From: Petunia secreta
Lineage: Eukaryota; Streptophyta; Magnoliopsida; Solanales; Solanaceae
Direction: 5' to 3'
NCBI GenBank assembly: GCA_029990175.1
Contig: JARKIP010000035.1
Coordinates: 23,998,501 to 24,062,500, forward strand
Length of the DNA stretch: 64,000 nucleotides
The notes beneath the pieces are model-generated. The model was given only the letters and a program-made list of their open reading frames with translations. It did no database searches and had not been told where the DNA came from. The translations under genes and the position numbers were made by a program. Positions 21,284 through 31,275 of the stretch are shown piece after piece (positions within the stretch are counted from its first letter, which is position 1; the number at the start of each line of letters is the position of its first letter).

Positions 21284-24061
21284 TTAATTTTGGGGACTAC
21301 GACCAGAACCCGACGCACTAGCTCCATCGGCTCTGTCATCGTCACCCGAGCTCTCATCATCATCTTCATCTTCATCTACTTCACACTCTTCGGGAGAAAG
21401 GTTCAGCACTTGCCTCACTTTACGAAAAATGCTCTTTGTTTTCAACATCGTTTCCTCGACGTTGATCTGACCAGCATAGACCTGCTCGAGCAATGTGCGC
21501 TTGGCCTCGAGTGCAGCAAGCTTCGCATTGATTTCAAATTGATCACGCAAGTTGGCCAAGACCTTGGATAACGTGCCTTGATCGCTCCTCGACTGGGCAA
21601 CTTGGTCCTTGGCGGCTTGAAGCTCAGCTCTGGCCTTAGCAGACTCTTCTCTATCCCTATGCAGGTCCATCTCAAAAGATCCACGCTCATCGAGTGCCTT
21701 GTTCAGTGAAGACTTGCATTCTTCAAGCAGAGCCTCCAGGCCCCGAGCAGATTGTGCGAACCCTTCTTTCTTTTAAAAAAGAAGGTCCTTTTCCTTGGTG
21801 AGTTCATTAATATGTTCAACTCGTTTGTTGTTGGTCTCAGCCAACCGGTTAGCTTCACCTCTCTCTGTCAGAGCCTCATTCTCCCTCAAAGTCTTTAGCA
21901 GCTCTTTCTTCAGTTTGAGCACTTGTTCAGGGTCGTTGATCCATGAGCGGAACATCAACTCGACAGCCATCATACTTGACTGAGGAAGCAAAAGAAGTAA
22001 AGTTAGAAGTCTAAAGTCGAAATTACTTCCGACGCAAACGGTATTAAGGAAAAAACACTTACCCAGGCAGAATCGGCAGCGATAGCAAAAGCCAGCTCCT
22101 CATCACATATCTCCCTCATTGTCCACTCCTCTCGGGGACCAATGAGCTATGAAACTGCTTTGGCCAGACTGCCCGGCCTGGTCACGAAGTTGACATCGGG
22201 GGGTAGCTTCATAGTGTACTTCCTCTCGCAGTACTTAGGCTCCCTAGCCTGCTTAGAGGGGTAGTTCGGACAAAATTTGTAGCGCACGCCCCGAATGTCC
22301 CTTAGTCCAGTCTGACCACTGATGGTGGTCCGCCGAGTGAGCCTTGTCTTTGACATGTCAGAATCACCCTCTACATCAGGATCTCTCGTGTCGCATTCAT
22401 GTAGACCGACAGGCACCTCTCCCTCAGCGGCCACGTTCTCCAAGTCCTCAAAATGAAAAACACGAGGACCCTGGCCACCTTCTTGGGGGATCTCTTCTCC
22501 CACTTCTTCTTCTTTTTCTTCGCCAAACTTCCTTTTCCCCTTATCTGCACGAGAAGGAGCCGCCCTCACCCCGTCACCAACTCGGGGACTCCCCTCTGGA
22601 GTACGGGCAGACTCTTTCTCGACCTTCATCTTGTCACTTCAAAGAAAGGGCTTTTGCCTAAGGGGTTCAGTAGCTTCAGTCTTAGTATCTGAAACGTCGA
22701 TTACCTCCTTGTCAAAACCCTCTCCCCGTGCAGACTCGGGGACTTCAGTAGGAGTCTTGGCCTCCTCTTTCTCAGGCTCAGGCACATTGGCACCAGGTGG
22801 GGTCTCACCTCCAACAGCTGAGGTTTGCGCAGCAGCAACGGGAGCTTTATGAGCAGATTTCCGTGCTCCGCCCTCGCCTTGGCCCTTCATTTTCCTCTTC
22901 AAGGAGATTATGCTGCTAGACAGAAGCTCCTCACCACCTTCCCTCCTACACAATGCCTCCGCTGAAGCCCTTATAGCTACGACCTCAGCCTCAAGTTCAG
23001 CAACGGGTCCTGACGACGCGGCCTGAGGGGAAGGAGCAGGAAAGAAGTCTCCTTGTGTGCCTAGACCTGCAAAAGGCGGAACGGTTAGATACAGCAAACC
23101 ACGAAGAGAAGAAATAGCTATAACAGCGAAAAATTCTCACCGTGAGTCTTTGCGGTCAGACTTTTTGCGTAGCAAAGTACGCCCATTCCCTCTGCTCAAC
23201 AGGGTAGTTCTTCAGAATAGCCTCAACCCATGCCGTCAGCTCACTAATCGATATGAGCTCGTCGTAGGGCAGCTGTAAGGAAGAGGCAAAGGAATGAGTA
23301 AACAGAGAGGAGGAAGCATGAAAATTCCAAAAGAAAACTCGGGGACTTACGCCTCTTATTCCAGATCTCGGTGAGAGGAGTCTTGGAGTTGAAGGACAGT
23401 GCCTGGGTGTGCACGAATATGTACCGGTGCAACCAACACCGCTCATTTGTGTCCTCAGAACTGCGTACCAAACCCCTGTTCCCATGCATTCTGGCATAGA
23501 CGAAACCATCCTTAAAAATTTGTATGCTGTACAAAGAAATAAAATGCTCATATTCAAAAATTTGACCGGTTTCTTCCGCAAACCAGTCCATAAGTGTTAC
23601 TATCCTATACATACTGGGGCCCAGTTGCCCCGGGCAGAGAAAATACTCCCTACAGAGCCTTTTGAGTACAGGATGTAGGGGTAACGTGCAACAAACTGTA
23701 AAGGGGTAGGTGGACATGGCCGTCCACCCAGCCCTATGGGAAGTAATATCATCATTTTCGGACACCGGCAAAAGGAGAACACTCGCATCCCAACCGCAGT
23801 CCGCTCTAACCCGTGGGATCATCTCCGATGTGATCCCAGACTTGAATCTGTACGCCGGCCATGCGCGTACATCTCCATAATTGTTGAAAGCCTTGACATT
23901 GCAATCTTTTTCCAACTCACCCACTTTTTAAGGATAATCTCTGCAGCAGTGGCCTGACCGGCCCTAGGTCTGGGAGTAGCCGCGGAGGAACTACCAGCGG
24001 CAGCGGAAGAACTACCATCGGCAGCATCCATATTCAGATTTTTCTTAGCCTTTGGAGACAT
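21284..24061 (-). pseudogene. Antisense intron-bearing gene of the Tat element (gypsy-type plant transposon-protein domain plus coiled coil)
   Basis: Start Met at 24061 (MSPKAKKNLNMDAADGSSS) gives a low-complexity Ser/Ala N-terminus. After a frameshift near 23925 comes the 'putative gypsy-type transposon' domain (PLHPVLKRLCREYFLCPGQL; then TLMDWFAEETGQIFEYEHF). A Pro/Glu-rich linker and a coiled coil (LKKELLKTLRENEALTERGE; KARAELQAAKDQVAQSRS) lead to an acidic tail ending at 21284. Three candidate introns have good sites: 23350-23273 (GTAAGT...CTTACAG), 23140-23067 (GTGAGA...TTTTGCAG) and 22062-21980 (GTAAGTG...TTCCTCAG). The third joins frames cleanly; the first two need single-base indels. 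Extra stops near 22637, 22147 and 21773 show decay. Being antisense, its introns would survive in the sense genomic RNA. Function unknown. Confidence 0.72.
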
Positions 24062-24174
24062 GGTTAAGGAAGAATTGGAAATTTGAGGGAAGATTGAAGA
24101 AAGTTCAAGGGTTTTCTCAAAATTTGGAAGTTGAAAGATGAAGACAAGTAAAAGGGTTAAAATTCAACAAACCC

Positions 24175-24184
24175 CTATTTATAT
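24175..24184 (-). promoter_or_regulatory. TATA box of the antisense gene
   Basis: Minus strand reads ATATAAATAG about 115 bases upstream of the start codon at 24061, a normal plant core-promoter spacing. It indicates that the antisense gene had its own promoter rather than depending on an LTR. Confidence 0.6.
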
Positions 24185-24604
24185 GAGTAAAAATCCGGCC
24201 CATCAAGTTCCCACAAGACATGTGGAGGTTATCGAAGAGGCCACGATCAAATCCAACCATCAAAAGAGAAAGTAGGTTTTGCCGAGTTTCGAAGCAGCAT
24301 CATTGCCCTGAAGTGCAGCGGTCACCTCACAACTGACAACGGACGTGCGAACGTGACTGAGACGGTTAAAATCATTACTTTTACCCTTGGGACGCGCAGT
24401 AATCACTTCGAAGCTGATGGCGGATGTGCCAGTTGCAGTTACCTTTTTACATCGTGCATTTAATGCGCACATCATGGAAACTTGTCATGTAGCTGATGAA
24501 GTGCGCACCTCACCCAGGTTCGTCATGTTGCAGATAAAGATTGGATTTTGCAAAATAAAACTTCCCGCAAAAATTCACATCCACTCCTCGAGCAGAAATT
24601 CTGC

Positions 24605-24625
24605 TCGAGAAGTGCGGGGACTATC
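24605..24625 (+). other. Polypurine tract of the Tat element
   Basis: The purine-rich stretch 'cgagaagtgcggggacta' directly precedes the LTR start at 24626, the position expected of the plus-strand primer in Tat elements. Confidence 0.6.
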
Positions 24626-25317
24626 TGTATTGGATAAAAATCGACATCACTCAAAAAGTAACACGTGTTTGCCACGTGGCACGAGCAGAGGTTTCCCCGG
24701 ACAGACATCTAACGAACAGATGACTGGCCAGGCAGTTACCACGAGCAGGCCCAGAGCAGTATCGTAACGCTTTCCAAATCAGCGTGATTTGAATGAGCGG
24801 TTACCTAATCATACGCGATTGCTTAGTAAATGGTCATGAAGGGAACGGTTACACAATCCAGCGGTTACCTATCCAACGGATACATACCCAGTGGTTACAA
24901 ACCTAACAGATGCCTATCAAATCTATAAATAGCACTCGTTCCGAATCATTGTGACACACATTCTATTATCTGTCTACAATATCGATAAGAATACTCTCTT
25001 TTACTCTTGCTCAATATTGTTCATCATTTACATTCGCTGGATATTTTGTTCTCAAGCCTCCAAGTATAATCAGTTTGAGCCGATACGGTTCCTTCTATCT
25101 ATTTTATTCACACTTTAATCTTATTTACTTTCGATTATCTCTTATTATTTTCATATCGTCAATTATCATCGTTGGAAATCGTGCTTATAATTATAATCTA
25201 GTAATTAGTGCAATTCCGCATTTAATTCGGCTAAACTCTTAATCTAAACCATTGATCGTGACTCCGCAAATACAAATTTAATTGTTAATTGACCTAAAAT
25301 CGGATCTAGGTTAAACA
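24626..25317 (+). repeat. 3' LTR of the Tat/Retand element
   Basis: 692 bp with TG...CA ends (TGTATTGGATAAAAATCG ... ATCTAGGTTAAACA). A TATA box, CTATAAATAG, lies at about 24923-24932. The 5' LTR is outside the window, so the ends are inferred from the polypurine tract and the loss of LTR-like sequence after 25317. The sequence outside, starting ctaat, is host DNA. Confidence 0.7.
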
Positions 25318-25555
25318 CTAATAGTATCCTGAAACCTAGGAATTCAAGTGATAGTTATACACAAATAAAGGGATGTTACATTTTCTTTGAAGAATACCCT
25401 AAAATCAATTCTTCCTAAAACATTTTTCAAAATAACAATATCTCGACACAATACTAATTTTTTTAAGAACTCCAGATTTTGTGTGCACTCTTTAGAACGC
25501 GATTCGTTTGAAAATGCAATAGCTAGATATATTAGTACTAGTAGGAGTAAATTTC

Positions 25556-26250
25556 ATGGATGGTCATTCAACTTTCATGTTTGTTACCCAAAGGTCACTA
25601 TTCTCTCTTTTGTTACTCAAAATTCATTCATCTTTTGTCTAAGTAACACAAAAATAATTTTAGACAAAACTAACTTAATACACGTATGAAAATGACGTCA
25701 CTAGAATACATAATTTTGATTAAATAGGATTAATGTATTAAACTACTTGCTTGACCCATATTAAAAATCTGACCCAGTTGCCCAAAGCTTATACAAATCT
25801 TACGCCCTCAAATTATTAGGTTTAACTTTCTTTTTAATGTTAATTAGCTGTTTAGGTAATTGATATAGTTATTTTGTATCTTTTTTGTGCTATCCTGCTC
25901 AATAGCAATAAATTATCAAATAAAAAGTTGCCATCAGAACAAATATTGTGGTATATTTTATTAAGAATATAGATGGGTCTATGTGTAATTAAGATTCGGG
26001 TCTGGTTTAGAGGCGAGTCTTATGTTTCTTATGGATTAGTGATTTAATCTAATTTAATAAAATAAAAATTTTATTTTAAGTTTAGTGACGTCATTTTGGG
26101 CATGTAATAAGTTGGTTCTGGGCAAAATTATTTTTGTGTAATTTAGATATAAGTTGAATGACTTTTGAATTAAAAAAAAGAATGACTTTTGGATAACAAA
26201 AAATATAGTGATCTTTGGATAACAAATATGAAAGATGAATGCTCATATGT
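25556..26250. mobile_element. Foldback/MITE-like element with long inverted arms
   Basis: The left arm (about 25556-25705, beginning 'ggatggtcattcaac' and ending at 'gacgtcactaga') is the imperfect inverse of the right arm (about 26080-26250). The outer 40 bases pair well, for example 'tttgttacccaaaggtcactat' against 'atagtgatctttggataacaaa', and the pairing runs inward through 'acacaaaaataatttt' to GACGTCACTA. No ORF lies between the arms. I find no convincing target duplication, so the superfamily is open. It is about 550 bp upstream of the host gene start. Confidence 0.7.
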
Positions 26251-26696
26251 GAAATCTACTCGTACCGGTAGTAATCATAGTTTTGCTTCTTCTGCACTTT
26301 GTAGTAGTACTACTTGTAATACAGTAGATTGTAGTAGTATAATAACCTCAATTTATCTCTCTGTCTCCCACTCCGAGCTCTATGAGCATCAGTAATGGCG
26401 TTTTGCACTCATAATTCACTAAATGATTAGTATTTGTTTATATTCCCAATGACATGTGAGCAACTTTATTCAATAATTCTTAAGAAAAGGAAACACTCAT
26501 TGAATCTTCTAGTTGCATATGACATATCTTATCTTTATACTATATTTGTTCTAGGTGGTAAAAAATTAAAAAAATACATCCCTACGATCTTTTCTTATGC
26601 TTCATGACTCCTTATGTGTTGGTCCCACTCACCACTTATGAGTCGTCACTATTCACTTAGCTTGTCCCATGCCAAACCTTAGTCCATAAACCTTAC
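26251..26696. other. Host upstream region
   Basis: AT-rich single-copy-looking sequence between the foldback element and the host gene promoter. I see no gene, repeat array or RNA in it. It probably holds the distal promoter of the transporter gene. Confidence 0.4.
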
Positions 26697-26707
26697 TTTA
26701 TATATAC
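26697..26707 (+). promoter_or_regulatory. TATA box of the host transporter gene
   Basis: CTTTATATATA about 100 bases upstream of the ATG at 26809. Plant TATA boxes usually lie some 30 bases before the start site, which would put transcription start near 26735 and leave a leader of about 75 bases. Confidence 0.6.
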
Positions 26708-26808
26708 CAGCCACAAGTAGTATTCCGTATTGTTAGGGTAATCGCTGGCCATAAGAAGTTTAGTCGTTCTTCCTTCTTATTGTTGTTGCCCTAATAAAAC
26801 TGAAGAAA

Positions 26809-26984
26809 ATGGGTTATGATTTGTTGCCTTTCATTGCAATGGTAATTGTGCAATTAGGGTATGCAGGATCAAATGTTGTGACTAAATTAGTCATGGATAC
26901 TGTCATGGACCCTTTCGTCCAGACAGCATACAGATCCATCTTTGCCACGGTTTCAATTGCACCATTTGCTTACTTCTTTGAGAG
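26809..26984 (+). CDS. Transporter gene exon 1
   Basis: Encodes the N-terminal 58 residues plus two bases of a split Arg codon, covering membrane segments 1 and 2 (MGYDLLPFIAMVIVQLGYAG start; SIFATVSIAPFAYFFE end). The donor is AG/GTACTA. The Met at 26809 is the usual start point of the family: it lies directly before the first helix. Confidence 0.92.
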
Positions 26985-27213
26985 GTACTATTATTCCCAT
27001 CTTATCCACAGGAACTCTTCATACACTAATTGAAAATTATACGTCAGTGTACTAGTGTAGTTTGACGCGTTACAACATGTTATCTATCATCTTTGATTTT
27101 GGTCTAGTTTAATTTTGCACACAGAGAATTAATAAATTACTGCTGCAAGGTTATTGAAACGTTAATAGCAAAAATGTCTATAGTAATTGTGAATCGATAA
27201 CCCAGAAATATGG

Positions 27214-28033
27214 CAAGTAACATACTGTAAGTAGCTATCTAACTACCATACACAGTGTAGTAAAATTGTTATATATCACCTCTGTATGCTTCTTGTGGCT
27301 CAAATATAACTCACTGCATAAGAAAATCTTAGTCTGCTGTTGTGTAAAAGTTAAAACTCAAATGGAACTCCTTACTACAATATTTGCCATTTTTCAAATA
27401 GAACGTTATAATATTTGTAATTTTTATATGTGGTCAATGGTCAATCATTCAACTGATCAAGCGGATTTGTGGGACGTCCATCTCGTTCCATAATTGTTGA
27501 TTGAGATCAATTGTAGATTTGTGGGCTACGTTGTGTTATACTAATTTAAAATTGTAAAAATACATAGTGATACATAATTATCTGAACTGAATTAGTTCAC
27601 CACATTTGGCTTGTGGGAAGCCACAAGTAACATACTGTAAGTAGCTATCTAACTACCATACACAGTGTAGTAAAATTGTTATATATCACCTCTGTATGCT
27701 TCTTGTGGCTCAAATATAACTCACTGCATAAGAAAATCTTAGTCTGCTGTTGTGTAAAAGTTAAAACTCAAATGGAACTCCTTACTACAATATTTGCCAT
27801 TTTTCAAATAGAACGTTATAATATTTGTAATTTTTATATGTGGTCAATGGTCAATCATTCAACTGATCAAGCGGATTTGTGGGACGTCCATCTCGTTCCA
27901 TAATTGTTGATTGAGATCAATTGTAGATTTGTGGGCTACGTTGTGTTATACTAATTTAAAATTGTAAAAATACATAGTGATACATAATTATCTGAACTGA
28001 ATTAGTTCACCACATTTGGCTTGTGGGAAGCCG
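27214..28033 (+). repeat. Perfect 410-bp tandem duplication in intron 1
   Basis: Unit 1 is 27214-27623 and unit 2 is 27624-28033; both start 'caagtaacatactgtaag' and end 'gtgggaagcc'. I see no difference except the last base. A run of 17 C (28034-28050) follows directly. The duplication is very young or an assembly artefact. The 75-codon ORF in each unit is only AT-rich intron sequence. Confidence 0.9.
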
Positions 28034-28050
28034 CCCCCCCCCCCCCCCCC
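28034..28050. repeat. Poly-C tract
   Basis: Seventeen C in a row directly after the 410-bp duplication. Such tracts are prone to slippage and sequencing error. Confidence 0.95.
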
Positions 28051-28847
28051 TCCTCCAACTATATTTTATATGGTGGTGTTTGACTTTATGCGAAATCAAG
28101 AAAAAAAAGATGAATTTTGAAATTTGTGGTCCATAACAAGGCATAACAATTTATGTGATTGTAAATCATTTTATAAAGTTAAAATATTTTAATTTATAAA
28201 TGACATATTTTTTGAGACAAATTAAAAAAAAAAATAGTGTCACACAGATTGGCAATATATATCCTTCTCTACTTTACTTGGTTTGTTGTTCGTCCATAAA
28301 GATTTCCCTCAACCCTTTGGAATAAATAAATTTTTGTTCTTTACTTTAAATGCAATGCGATAAAATTTAATTACAACAAACTAACCCATAAAGAAATGTG
28401 TCTTCTATACAAACATCTGTCATTTTCCCATGGTAGTATTACTGATTTTCACTTAATTTTAAAGCTACAGTTTAATTGCATTATTTTGTACAAACATGCC
28501 AAGCTCGAATGCATATTTACCATGCAATACACTCTTTGTTTTTCTTTGATATGCTTTTCTTGTCCTCCTTTTTGCGATCAGATGAAGCTTCCTTCAGTTT
28601 GTTCGCATATGTATACTCCAGTTGTTGTCTTCTCTGTTATCTCATTAATCAAGTGCAGATTCAAAAGAAAGAGCAAGATGGAGCGAATGAACATTAATTG
28701 ATTAGTACAGGATAGGCTGATTGTATTGTTCAATGTTATATGGAATTATTTATGGAGAGAAACTTTTGTGTTTTCCTCCTTTTATAAAAAAAGAAATGAA
28801 TTATTTTCCCCATTTATTGCATAATTCAGTTTTCTATCTTCATACAG

Positions 28848-28910
28848 GAAAACCAGACCAAGGTTGACACTATCAGTACTTTTCCAAATTTTCTTGTGTT
28901 CTATCATCGG
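28848..28910 (+). CDS. Transporter gene exon 2
   Basis: A 63-bp exon after acceptor CATACAG and before donor GTAAGTAAC. It completes the Arg codon split after exon 1 and encodes KTRPRLTLSVLFQIFLCSII, the loop and start of membrane segment 3. It is too short to show up as an ORF and was found by motif and phase (one base in, two bases out). Confidence 0.9.
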
Positions 28911-29566
28911 GTAAGTAACAGTCTTTGCACCTTTTCTTAAAAAAATCAGTCTTTCCACTTGCTGCTCATTGATAAGTTTTGAATGGTTTGGGGGCATCCA
29001 ACATGTACCAATGGAATATAGACATGTATAACTCATTCGTCCTTGTTTTACTGGCTTTTATATTATTATTATATCAGAAAAGGGCCAAAATATCCTCAAA
29101 CTATTGGAAATAGAGCAATTATATCCTCGGATTTTCTTTTGGGTGTAAAATTGTCTTCACTATTAATAAAGTGGAGCAAATATACCCATCCCACTAACAG
29201 ACTCTTCAACTCAACAAAGACCATCTTAATACTGTCTTCTGATTTCAATCTCAATTTGGAATAGTATTATAAGACTCGGTAGAACATCAACACAAATACC
29301 AATTCAAAATTTGTAGAATACAACTGCTTGAAGAACTTTAAACACCGATAAACCCAATTTGTATGAACTCTTGGTGTAGTAACTACAACACCAAAAGATT
29401 CACTACAAATACATCTTAGTATCTTTTTAAATATATCAATTTTGTTTCATTTTATTCATTAATTATCATTTTAAATATTTTCTGAAGATAAGGCGGGTTC
29501 GTATATAGAAGAGGAATGGGATTCAAATCCTACACCTGAATAGTTTCAAGGGAGAGTTGCAACTAT
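28911..29566 (+). other. Intron 2, left of the copia element
   Basis: AT-rich intron sequence without coding support. The part near 29078-29170 ('gggccaaaatatcctcaaac') resembles a dispersed plant repeat phrase, but I cannot delimit an element. Confidence 0.4.
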
Positions 29567-29808
29567 TGAGCCAAATATTACTTAGCTAATGTATTACTCT
29601 TTGTGTCCTAATCAGCACTAGTTAGTCCTGGTCAGCAGTAGTAGTTAGTCTAGTCGGTTAGTGGTGTAAGTTATCACTAGTTAGAGTTATAAATATCTAG
29701 TTAGTAGAGTTAGTTGTATCTGAAAAAAATTTCCACAAACTATTTCTCTCTCTAATTTTCCTCTCTCACGCTGGTTCCTTGAACCCAGCTAGGTCATGGA
29801 AATTGACA
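29567..29808 (+). repeat. 5' LTR of copia element
   Basis: 242 bp, TGAGCC...TTGACA. The similar 3' LTR is at 40407-40651. TATA-like 'tataaatatc' near 29689. Confidence 0.85.
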
Positions 29809-29820
29809 TGGTATCAGAGT
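29809..29820 (+). other. Primer-binding site of copia element
   Basis: TGGTATCAGAGT directly after the LTR; complementary to initiator tRNA-Met except for the last base. Confidence 0.85.
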
Positions 29821-29942
29821 TTTTCTAAGGCAAATCAAAGCAATTTTTACGGACAATCTAGGGTTTTATTGTTGATTAGCAAGCACTTATTCCTATTTCA
29901 CTGTTTTCTTAGCTCAATTTTGCAATTTTTCACTGTCAAAAT

Positions 29943-30349
29943 TTGATAAACATGACTACGGATCCAACTAATTACAAGGTAGTGACGAATCTCCGGTCAC
30001 CTACAGAGACGGTGTTGGATCTTAATCATCATCTTTATCTCCACCCTTCAGATACCGCTGGGGCGGTGAATGTTGGCATTACCCTAGTAGGTATGGAGAA
30101 TTACAGCTTATGGAGTCGGGCTATGAAATTCGCACTTCTCACGAAGAACAAGATATCCTTCATCGATGGAAGCATCACCAAAGAAGATTTTGGGGAAGAA
30201 CTGGAGCATCAATGGGAACGATGCAATGCACCGGTAATTTCTTGGCTGATGGGAAATGTAAGTAAAGATTTACTTAGTGGAATTCTATTTTGCAATAGTG
30301 ATGCACATCTAGTTTGGAAGGATATTAAGGAAATATTTGATAAAGTAAA
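29943..30349 (+). pseudogene. Copia gag, N-terminal part
   Basis: Frame from 29943 (MINMTTDPTNYKVV) with the copia gag signature YLHPSDTAGAVNV and MENYSLWSRAMKFALLTKNK, then WLMGNVSKDLLSGILF and DAHLVWKDIKEIFDKV. It is cut at 30349 by the non-autonomous element, whose GTAAA target duplication falls within a Val-Asn codon pair. It resumes at about 36246. Confidence 0.87.
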
Positions 30350-31190
30350 TGATGCAACCCAAAACGAGCGGAAGCTAAACACGATACAAATATGCGGAAG
30401 CGATAAATAAATAGATAGATGATATCAATGATATCGGGGAAACAAGGATTGGGAAGTCAAGAAACGAGAAGAAAGAACGGATTAATGAATTCAAGACATG
30501 AATTAATAATCCAAAAGGGAGAAAGTGAAACTCGAACCTTACAATGGACTCAACTAGGTGTCGATCGCCATAGGTTCCAAGTTAACGAGATACATGAAGC
30601 CTCGGGCTTCGGACTAGAAAGGCTCGGCCTTCTCTAATTCTCTCTTCTCTCTATTCGATTCAAGCTAAAAAACTCATCAAATGAAGAGCAATTGTGCTAT
30701 ATATACATTTACACTGAAAATGGACAAAAATGGCCCTTGAAGCTGATTCTGGCCCGCTGCTCAACTTCTCTTCATCGCGATCGCGCTAGGGAGGATCGCG
30801 ATCGCGCAGAGCAAAATAATCAACATCGCGATCGCGCCAATAGGCTCGCGATCGCGCAAGTCTTCAGCAGCCTCACGATCTCTATCAACTTTGCCTTCGC
30901 CTTCGCGTTCAAGGGGCGTTGTCGCGCAGACCAAACCATTCCTCTTCGCGATCGCGTGAGAAGTGGTCGCGATCGCGAAGAACAAAAGTTCTTCCTTAGG
31001 CAGTGAGCTCCCAGTGTGCTCCCCTGTTTTGCCCTGTTTTGGGCTGCCTGTTTTCCTGCCCTGTTTCCTCCGTCCTCGGCGCTCCAATGCATGATCTTCC
31101 AAGACGTTCCCGGAGGCCTTGACTCGTATCCGTTGTGCACTCGAGCTTGGCTTTTGATGGTTGTCGTTTAGGCCATTTTATATTGCATCA
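30350..31190 (-). repeat. 3' LTR of non-autonomous copy 1
   Basis: 841 bp, identical as far as I can see to 35400-36240. Contains six GCGATCGC palindromes between about 30775 and 30985. Plus-strand ORFs inside it repeat in both LTRs and are not genes. Confidence 0.92.
30774..30985. repeat. Cluster of GCGATCGC palindromes in the LTR
   Basis: Six copies of (T)CGCGATCGCG at about 30776, 30794, 30825, 30846, 30946 and 30968, mostly separated by non-repetitive sequence of 10-100 bases. The same cluster recurs in the other LTR (35824-36035) and a weaker one in the leader (about 34815-34920). Copy 2 of the family has GGCGGACCGCC motifs in the matching places. Confidence 0.85.
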
Positions 31191-31223
31191 TCCTCCCCTT
31201 CTTGAAAGAATTTCGTCCTCGAA
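31191..31223 (-). other. Polypurine tract and TTCGAGGACGAA motif of copy 1
   Basis: On the minus strand TTCGAGGACGAA (31223-31212) is followed by 'attctttcaagaaggggagga' ending at the LTR edge (31191). Both Tekay-type elements here have the same motif before their tracts. Confidence 0.8.
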
Positions 31224-31275
31224 ATCGAACCATCAAAACCTACAATCAAAGCAAGCACAACCAAAATTTCCTACT

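Larger units (their letters stand above)
18476..25317 (+). mobile_element. Tat/Retand-type Ty3/gypsy retrotransposon, 3' half
   Basis: Holds in order an archaeal-type RNase H, integrase, a tRNA-like sequence, an antisense gene, a polypurine tract and a 3' LTR. The extra RNase H before integrase is diagnostic of the Tat lineage, and extra antisense ORFs between pol and the 3' LTR are known in some Tat groups. Its 5' half is displaced to the left of the Athila, Ogre and Tekay insertions and lies outside the window. It is the outermost layer of the nest. Confidence 0.85.

Noticed and set aside
30774..30985. GCGATCGC repeats as a sign of cyanobacterial contamination (the HIP1 octamer)
   Set aside because: They lie inside an LTR flanked by a perfect target duplication in a plant intron, and are limited to this element.
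30692..31140. ORFs of 104-113 codons rich in Asp-Arg within the LTR of the non-autonomous element
   Set aside because: They come from translating the GCGATCGC palindromes in several frames on both strands.
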